The translations under genes were made by a program, and so were the position numbers. This document shows, in pieces, positions 60,455 to 64,000 of a DNA stretch of 64,000 nucleotides. Every line of letters begins with the position of its first letter. Positions within the stretch are counted from its first letter, which is position 1. A model generated the notes under the pieces. That model was not told the origin of the DNA and did not search any database. It was given only the letters and a program-made list of their open reading frames with translations. The stretch is from NCBI RefSeq assembly GCF_020421205.1, contig NZ_JAIZZH010000001.1:558001-622000 (forward strand), given 5' to 3'. The DNA is from Hymenobacter pini. Lineage in GTDB: Bacteria > Bacteroidota > Bacteroidia > Cytophagales > Hymenobacteraceae.

Positions 60455-60510
60455 CTTCCAGAAACAGCAACGGCCCACTCGCAGGAGTGGGCCGTTGCTG
60501 TTTCTGGAAG
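60455..60510. terminator. Strong bidirectional terminator after the GH32 gene
   Basis: A perfect 26-bp stem (60455-60480 with 60485-60510) and a 4-nt loop, closing the fructan locus and the convergent Fur-family gene. Confidence 0.9.
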
Positions 60511-60524
60511 CAGAGTTCTACTGT

Positions 60525-60950
60525 CTATTTCTGGCAATCCTGGCACACGCCGGCCAGCAGATAGTCGCGGGTTTGGGCCTGAAACTTGTCGGGCAGCGTG
60601 ACGGCCGGAATGGCTACTTGGTTAAGGCAGTAGATGTGTTGACACTGAGTACATTTGAAATGCACGTGGTCGTCGAGGTGGGCGAGGGCGCTACACTCCA
60701 TGGAGCAGGCTGCGTAGCGCACGGTGTCGCTGGTGTCGATAACCCGGTGAATCAGGCCGCTTTCCTCGAAGGTTTTGAGCGTACGGTACAGCGTAATCCG
60801 GTCTACGTCGCCGCCCAGCTGCTGTTCTACCTCGTGCCCCGACAGCGCAAACGGCGACGCCGCCAACACCTGTAGCACGGCCCGGCGCACGGGCGTGTGG
60901 CGCAGCTTGTGACGGGTGAGGGTTTGGGCAATCGAATCGGGAGCGGTCAT
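60525..60950 (-). CDS. Fur family transcriptional repressor (Zur/PerR-like)
   Basis: A 141-residue Fur-family protein: winged helix residues about 10-80 (DRITLYRTLKTFEESGLIHR) and a C-terminal metal domain with DDHVHFKCTQC (metal site plus first CxxC) and a final CQDCQK (second CxxC for structural zinc). In Bacteroidetes this short form is usually the Zur or PerR type; the metal cannot be assigned by eye. No zinc or iron transporter is close. The terminator at 61026-61057 lies upstream of it on the same strand. Confidence 0.9.
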   Translation of the reverse strand: MTAPDSIAQTLTRHKLRHTPVRRAVLQVLAASPFALSGHEVEQQLGGDVDRITLYRTLKTFEESGLIHRVIDTSDTVRYAACSMECSALAHLDDHVHFKCTQCQHIYCLNQVAIPAVTLPDKFQAQTRDYLLAGVCQDCQK

Positions 60951-61025
60951 AACGCAGCAAAGATACGGAGTTTGCTACAGGCAAATCGGCTTCTGACCTC
61001 GGTAGTAATGCGGTGTGCATACGCA

Positions 61026-61057
61026 CAAAAAAGGCCCCGACTCGTCAGCCAGGGCCT
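61026..61057 (-). terminator. Minus-strand terminator without an annotated upstream gene
   Basis: On the minus strand AGGCCC and GGGCCT (61057-61052 and 61037-61032) form a stem, followed by T6. No minus-strand gene lies to its right, so it ends an unannotated transcript or attenuates the Fur-family gene. Confidence 0.6.
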
Positions 61058-61150
61058 CTGTGTTGCAATAGGAAGCTCTTGCCGACAGACACACACCTGT
61101 AACTGTCCGGCAAGACGAAACTACGTAAAAGCTCGATAGAGCGTTATAAA
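61026..61150 (-). ncRNA. Candidate small RNA upstream of the Fur-family gene
   Basis: On the minus strand an 11-bp hairpin (CTTGCCG-ACAG with CTGTCGGCAAG, 61079-61115) is followed by a terminator with T6 (61057-61026), the usual end of a small RNA. The start is not defined. It could also be the Fur-gene mRNA leader with early termination. Only structure supports it. Confidence 0.3.
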
Positions 61151-61525
61151 TTCAGGTTGAAAACACCATAAAAGTTTAATATAATCTGATCTACAGACTT
61201 TTATGATGTGTGCTTATTTGCCTCGTTTGAGGCTAATGGCAGCAGTGGTTTCATTCACATCGGCCACATTCGTGTCATTGGCTGACACCGGAAGCAGAGA
61301 AGTCACCCCGTCAAACGCCAGAAGTAGGCCGATAACTTACTCCTGTACTAAGCCTTAGTTACTACGCAACAACTAGAATTTTGTGTGTAATTGCCTGAAT
61401 TATAAGTGTTTTAATAAAAATACTATGACTTTTTATCAACGCTCACAGGCATATGTGCATACTGGTTTTCATTTGATCAATCCTATAAATTTTAGTCTTT
61501 TTATGTAAAAAAGTCATATAAATTA
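61151..61525. other. AT-rich gap between the Fur gene and the polysaccharide cluster
   Basis: I see no gene or tRNA here. AT-rich runs (about 61360-61520) and short inverted words make it look like a regulatory zone; beyond the promoter at 61526 nothing can be assigned. Confidence 0.5.
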
Positions 61526-61555
61526 TTGTTTAAAACATAAATAATGTTTCCTTTG
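61526..61555 (+). promoter_or_regulatory. Promoter of the polysaccharide cluster
   Basis: TTG (61526-61528), 19-nt spacer, TTCCTTTG (61548-61555), one change from TAnnTTTG. It is 80 bp before the ATG of the initiating transferase. Confidence 0.65.
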
Positions 61556-61634
61556 TACACAGAAAGTTGCTCTATTCTGTTCCAACCCGCCCGTTCTGCC
61601 TGAATCACCTGCACACACTTCTCCTCTCCGTCAC

Positions 61635-63038
61635 ATGGAACGTTATCGGCACTACACTGACGCTTCCCGCATCATTCTGCCCTTGGTAGACGTGCTGCTT
61701 GTTTTTGGAGCTTTTCGGCTGGCGGGCTACCAGCACCTGGGCTCCTGGGAGTTTAGTGGCTATTACCCGTTTTTCTACGCCATATTCGCCCTGCTATGGT
61801 GGATTTTGTCGGGGCAGTTTGCCAACATTTACCGCACCGACCGGCTGATTACTTATCCCGAAAAGTTGCTGTACCTGATTCGCACGTTTCTGCTGCACGC
61901 CGGGGTGGTACTGCTTGTGATTCTGGCGCTGCAGCTGTATTGGCCCCCCGCCGAGTATTTGTTTGCCGCCTACAGCTTCTCGATAACCGCCGTGGTGGCC
62001 GGGCGTTTCTTGATTACATTTCTGTACCGGACGTATCACCGCCACTTAGCCCGCCCCAGCCGCCGCTTTGTAATTGTGGGCGCCGGGCCCAGCGGACAGG
62101 AGCTGTACCGGTTTCTGGAGTCCCATGACCCCATTGGGAATCAGTTTATGGGCTTCTTCACGGATACGCCCGCTACGCTGCCCGCTACCTCGCAACAGCT
62201 TGTGCAGGGGCGGCTGGCCGATTTGAAAGCGTACTGCCTGCACGAGCAGATTGACGAAATCTACTTCGCCATGCCGCTGGACCGGCGCCAGCTTATTGAA
62301 GACCTGTCGCGCTTCGCCGACGACCATTTCTTGGCGTTCCGAATTGTACCCGATTTCCGCGGCACCGTCCGTAAAGACGTGAATGTATATTTCTACGACC
62401 ACCTGCCCATTCTGACCATTCGGCACGAGCCGCTGGGTATGCGCGCCAACCAGGCAGTGAAACGCATGTTCGACATCGTGTTTTCGTTGGCCGTAATTCT
62501 GCTGCTGTTTCCGGTGGTACTCACGGCCCTGGCCATCCTCATCAAGCTCGACTCGCCGGGGCCCATATTCTTCAAGCAAATGCGGCCGGGTAAGCGCAAC
62601 CAGCTGTTTCCGTGCTACAAGCTGCGCACCATGCGTACCAACCACGGCCAAACGGAGCTACAAGCCACCAAGGGCGACGCCCGCATTACCCGGGTAGGCC
62701 GCTACCTGCGCAAATACAATCTCGACGAGCTACCCCAGTTCTTCAATGTGCTGCTGGGCCACATGTCGGTGGTGGGGCCCCGGCCCAACATGATTTCGCA
62801 GCTGGAAGAGTACAGCAAGCACATCCGCACCTACCAAATGCGCCACGCCGTTACGCCCGGTATTACGGGCTATGCGCAGGTGAACGGCTTCCGGGGCGAA
62901 ACCCGTGAGGCCGGTACCATGGAAAAGCGCGTGGAGTACGATTTGAAATACGTGGAGAACTGGTCGTTTGGGCTGGATATGAAAATCATCTTCCTCACCA
63001 TTTGGAATATGGTACGCGGCGAGAAAAACGCCTATTAG
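61635..63038 (+). CDS. Undecaprenyl-phosphate glucose phosphotransferase (WcaJ type)
   Basis: A 467-residue membrane enzyme that transfers a hexose 1-phosphate to undecaprenyl phosphate, the first step of exopolysaccharide assembly. Four N-terminal helices (about 12-30, 46-62, 80-102, 110-128), a CoA-binding-like Rossmann domain (VIVGAGPSGQELYRFLESHD), one more helix, and the C-terminal bacterial sugar transferase with KRMFDIVFSLAVILLLFPVV, GPIFFKQMRPGKRNQLFPCY, DELPQFFNVLLGHMSVVGPR are seen. Usual length is about 465. It starts a gene cluster that continues past the window. Confidence 0.95.
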   Translation: MERYRHYTDASRIILPLVDVLLVFGAFRLAGYQHLGSWEFSGYYPFFYAIFALLWWILSGQFANIYRTDRLITYPEKLLYLIRTFLLHAGVVLLVILALQLYWPPAEYLFAAYSFSITAVVAGRFLITFLYRTYHRHLARPSRRFVIVGAGPSGQELYRFLESHDPIGNQFMGFFTDTPATLPATSQQLVQGRLADLKAYCLHEQIDEIYFAMPLDRRQLIEDLSRFADDHFLAFRIVPDFRGTVRKDVNVYFYDHLPILTIRHEPLGMRANQAVKRMFDIVFSLAVILLLFPVVLTALAILIKLDSPGPIFFKQMRPGKRNQLFPCYKLRTMRTNHGQTELQATKGDARITRVGRYLRKYNLDELPQFFNVLLGHMSVVGPRPNMISQLEEYSKHIRTYQMRHAVTPGITGYAQVNGFRGETREAGTMEKRVEYDLKYVENWSFGLDMKIIFLTIWNMVRGEKNAY

Positions 63039-63039
63039 C

Positions 63040-63160
63040 GGTGAAATAGTGAAGAGGTGAAACGGTGAGTTTGGCGTGCCACCTGTACAGGTGACGCAAA
63101 CGATGCGCTTTCATTTCATTGCCTCACTGCTCTACCACCTCCACCATCTCACTATTCCAC
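63040..63160. repeat. Stutter hairpin G (word GTGAAATAGTGA)
   Basis: The gap between the two polysaccharide genes repeats GTGAAATAGTGA, GAGGTGAAACGGTGAG on the left and TCACTGC, CCACCTCCACCATCTCACTA on the right. GTGAAATAGTGA (63041-63052) and TCACTATTCCAC (63149-63160) pair at 11 of 12. The ATG lies 3 nt further on. Confidence 0.7.
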
Positions 63161-63162
63161 CG

Positions 63163-63945
63163 ATGCTGCCCAAGCTGCCCGTTCTGGATTCGTGGATTTC
63201 GACTGGTACGCCGGCCGAGTTTGTGGCGGCCATCCTCCGGCTGGGTGCCATGCGCACATCGGCCTATGTGTGCTTTGCCAACGTGCACATGGTGGTGGAA
63301 GCGCAGCAGGACGCGGCTTTTCGGCAGATCCTGCACGGAGCCGCCCTGGTAGCGCCCGATGGTAGCCCGGTGGCCGCCGCGGTGCACCAGCTCAACCCGG
63401 GCAGCGCCCCCCAGCCCCGGGTGGCCGGCATGGATGTGCTGCCCCTGCTGCTGGAGGCCGCCGCTGCCAGCGGGCAGTCGGTGTACTTTTACGGTACTAC
63501 CGAGGAAGTGCTGGCGGCCATGGTGGCCCGGGCCCGCCGGGAGCTGCCCACGCTGCGCATTGCGGGCACCTGCTCGCCGCCGTTTCGCCCGCTTACACCG
63601 GAGGAGGACGCCGCCGAAATAGCTGCCATTAACGCCGCCGACCCTGATTTAGTGTTTGTAGCGCTGGGCTGCCCGCGCCAGGAGCGTTGGATGGCAGCCC
63701 ACCAAGGTGCCATTCGGGCGTGCATGCTGGGGGCAGGGCAGGCTTTTCCGGTGTATGCTGGCTTAGAGCGCCGCCTGCCCGTGTGGGCACGCAAGTTGTG
63801 GCTGGAATGGGCTTACCGACTGTGGCTGGAGCCCCGCCGATTGTGGCGTCGGTACTTGGTTACCAATTCCCGGTTTGTGTACCTGTTGGCGCGGCGCGTA
63901 ACCGCGCAGTTGGTGGGCCGCCCGGCACCCCGGGCTATCGGATAA
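63163..63945 (+). CDS. WecB/TagA/CpsF family glycosyltransferase
   Basis: A 260-residue GT26-type transferase. Seen blocks: CFANVHMVVEAQQDAAFRQI, APDGSPVAAAVHQL (with Asp), YFYGTTEEVLAAMVARARRE, and DPDLVFVALGCPRQERWM with AGQAFPVYAGLERRLPVWARK, the family signature. It adds the second sugar (often ManNAc or related) to a lipid-linked primer. It follows the initiating transferase on the same strand with a 125-bp stutter-repeat gap. The ATG at 63163 is preferred to an earlier frame start at 63076 inside the repeat. Confidence 0.93.
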   Translation: MLPKLPVLDSWISTGTPAEFVAAILRLGAMRTSAYVCFANVHMVVEAQQDAAFRQILHGAALVAPDGSPVAAAVHQLNPGSAPQPRVAGMDVLPLLLEAAAASGQSVYFYGTTEEVLAAMVARARRELPTLRIAGTCSPPFRPLTPEEDAAEIAAINAADPDLVFVALGCPRQERWMAAHQGAIRACMLGAGQAFPVYAGLERRLPVWARKLWLEWAYRLWLEPRRLWRRYLVTNSRFVYLLARRVTAQLVGRPAPRAIG

Positions 63946-64000
63946 GCAGCACCCTTCAGGATTCGACGCGTGGTATCATCATATGAGTAAGTGTATTGTT

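Overview
The window looks like chromosomal DNA of a Bacteroidetes bacterium, most likely Hymenobacter or a close relative. Four things point there: GC-rich coding DNA with AT-rich intergenic stretches, promoter-like TTG-N19/20-TAnnTTTG boxes, a SusC/SusD pair with a one-protein hybrid two-component regulator, and a type IX secretion sorting tail on an alpha-amylase. The genus is an inference from gene content. I saw no rRNA, tRNA or CRISPR array.

Layout. 1-1147 is the 3' part of a TolC-type efflux channel. 1346-6674 is a run of metabolic genes (glucose dehydrogenase-like SDR, large GH63/MGH1-like glycosidase, cyclase-family hydrolase, 6-phosphogluconate dehydrogenase), then a RecE-like nuclease (6830-7546). 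7624-9002 is asparagine synthetase asnA behind a promoter, an Asn-rich 29-codon leader peptide and mutually exclusive RNA arms, the layout of ribosome-mediated attenuation. 9281-13869 holds a repeat-containing secreted protein and assorted enzymes. 13964-26188 is the most distinctive block: a minus-strand cluster encoding YbjN-like protein, PspA, OB-fold membrane protein, flotillin, a 1642-residue DUF3686/AAA ATPase and a low-GC AlbA_2 (Schlafen-like) protein, with a divergent XRE regulator. The predicted cluster promoter is covered by two palindromes. A 676-bp element bounded by 42-bp perfect inverted repeats and carrying a DUF559 nuclease fills the gap between flotillin and ATPase exactly.

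26190-47925 is ordinary chromosome: SMP-30 and yellow-like beta-propellers, M61 peptidase, universal stress protein, SelO, MsrB, NCS1 transporter, UvrA2-like ATPase, GH13 amylase, PurU and small unknowns. 47991-60446 is a fructan/sucrose utilization locus: HTCS sensor with a LacI-type binding domain, SusC, SusD, sugar porter, fructokinase and GH32. Fructan is bound and imported, cut by GH32, moved inward by the porter and phosphorylated. 60525-60950 is a Fur-family repressor. The end (61635-63945) starts a polysaccharide cluster (WcaJ-like initiator and WecB/TagA/CpsF transferase).

Two classes of intergenic repeats recur. One is a dispersed long palindrome (core GAACGTCATGC...GCATCTCGC). The other is what I call stutter hairpins: gaps built of a short word repeated several times and then its reverse complement repeated, with a different word at different loci, often just before a start codon inside an operon.
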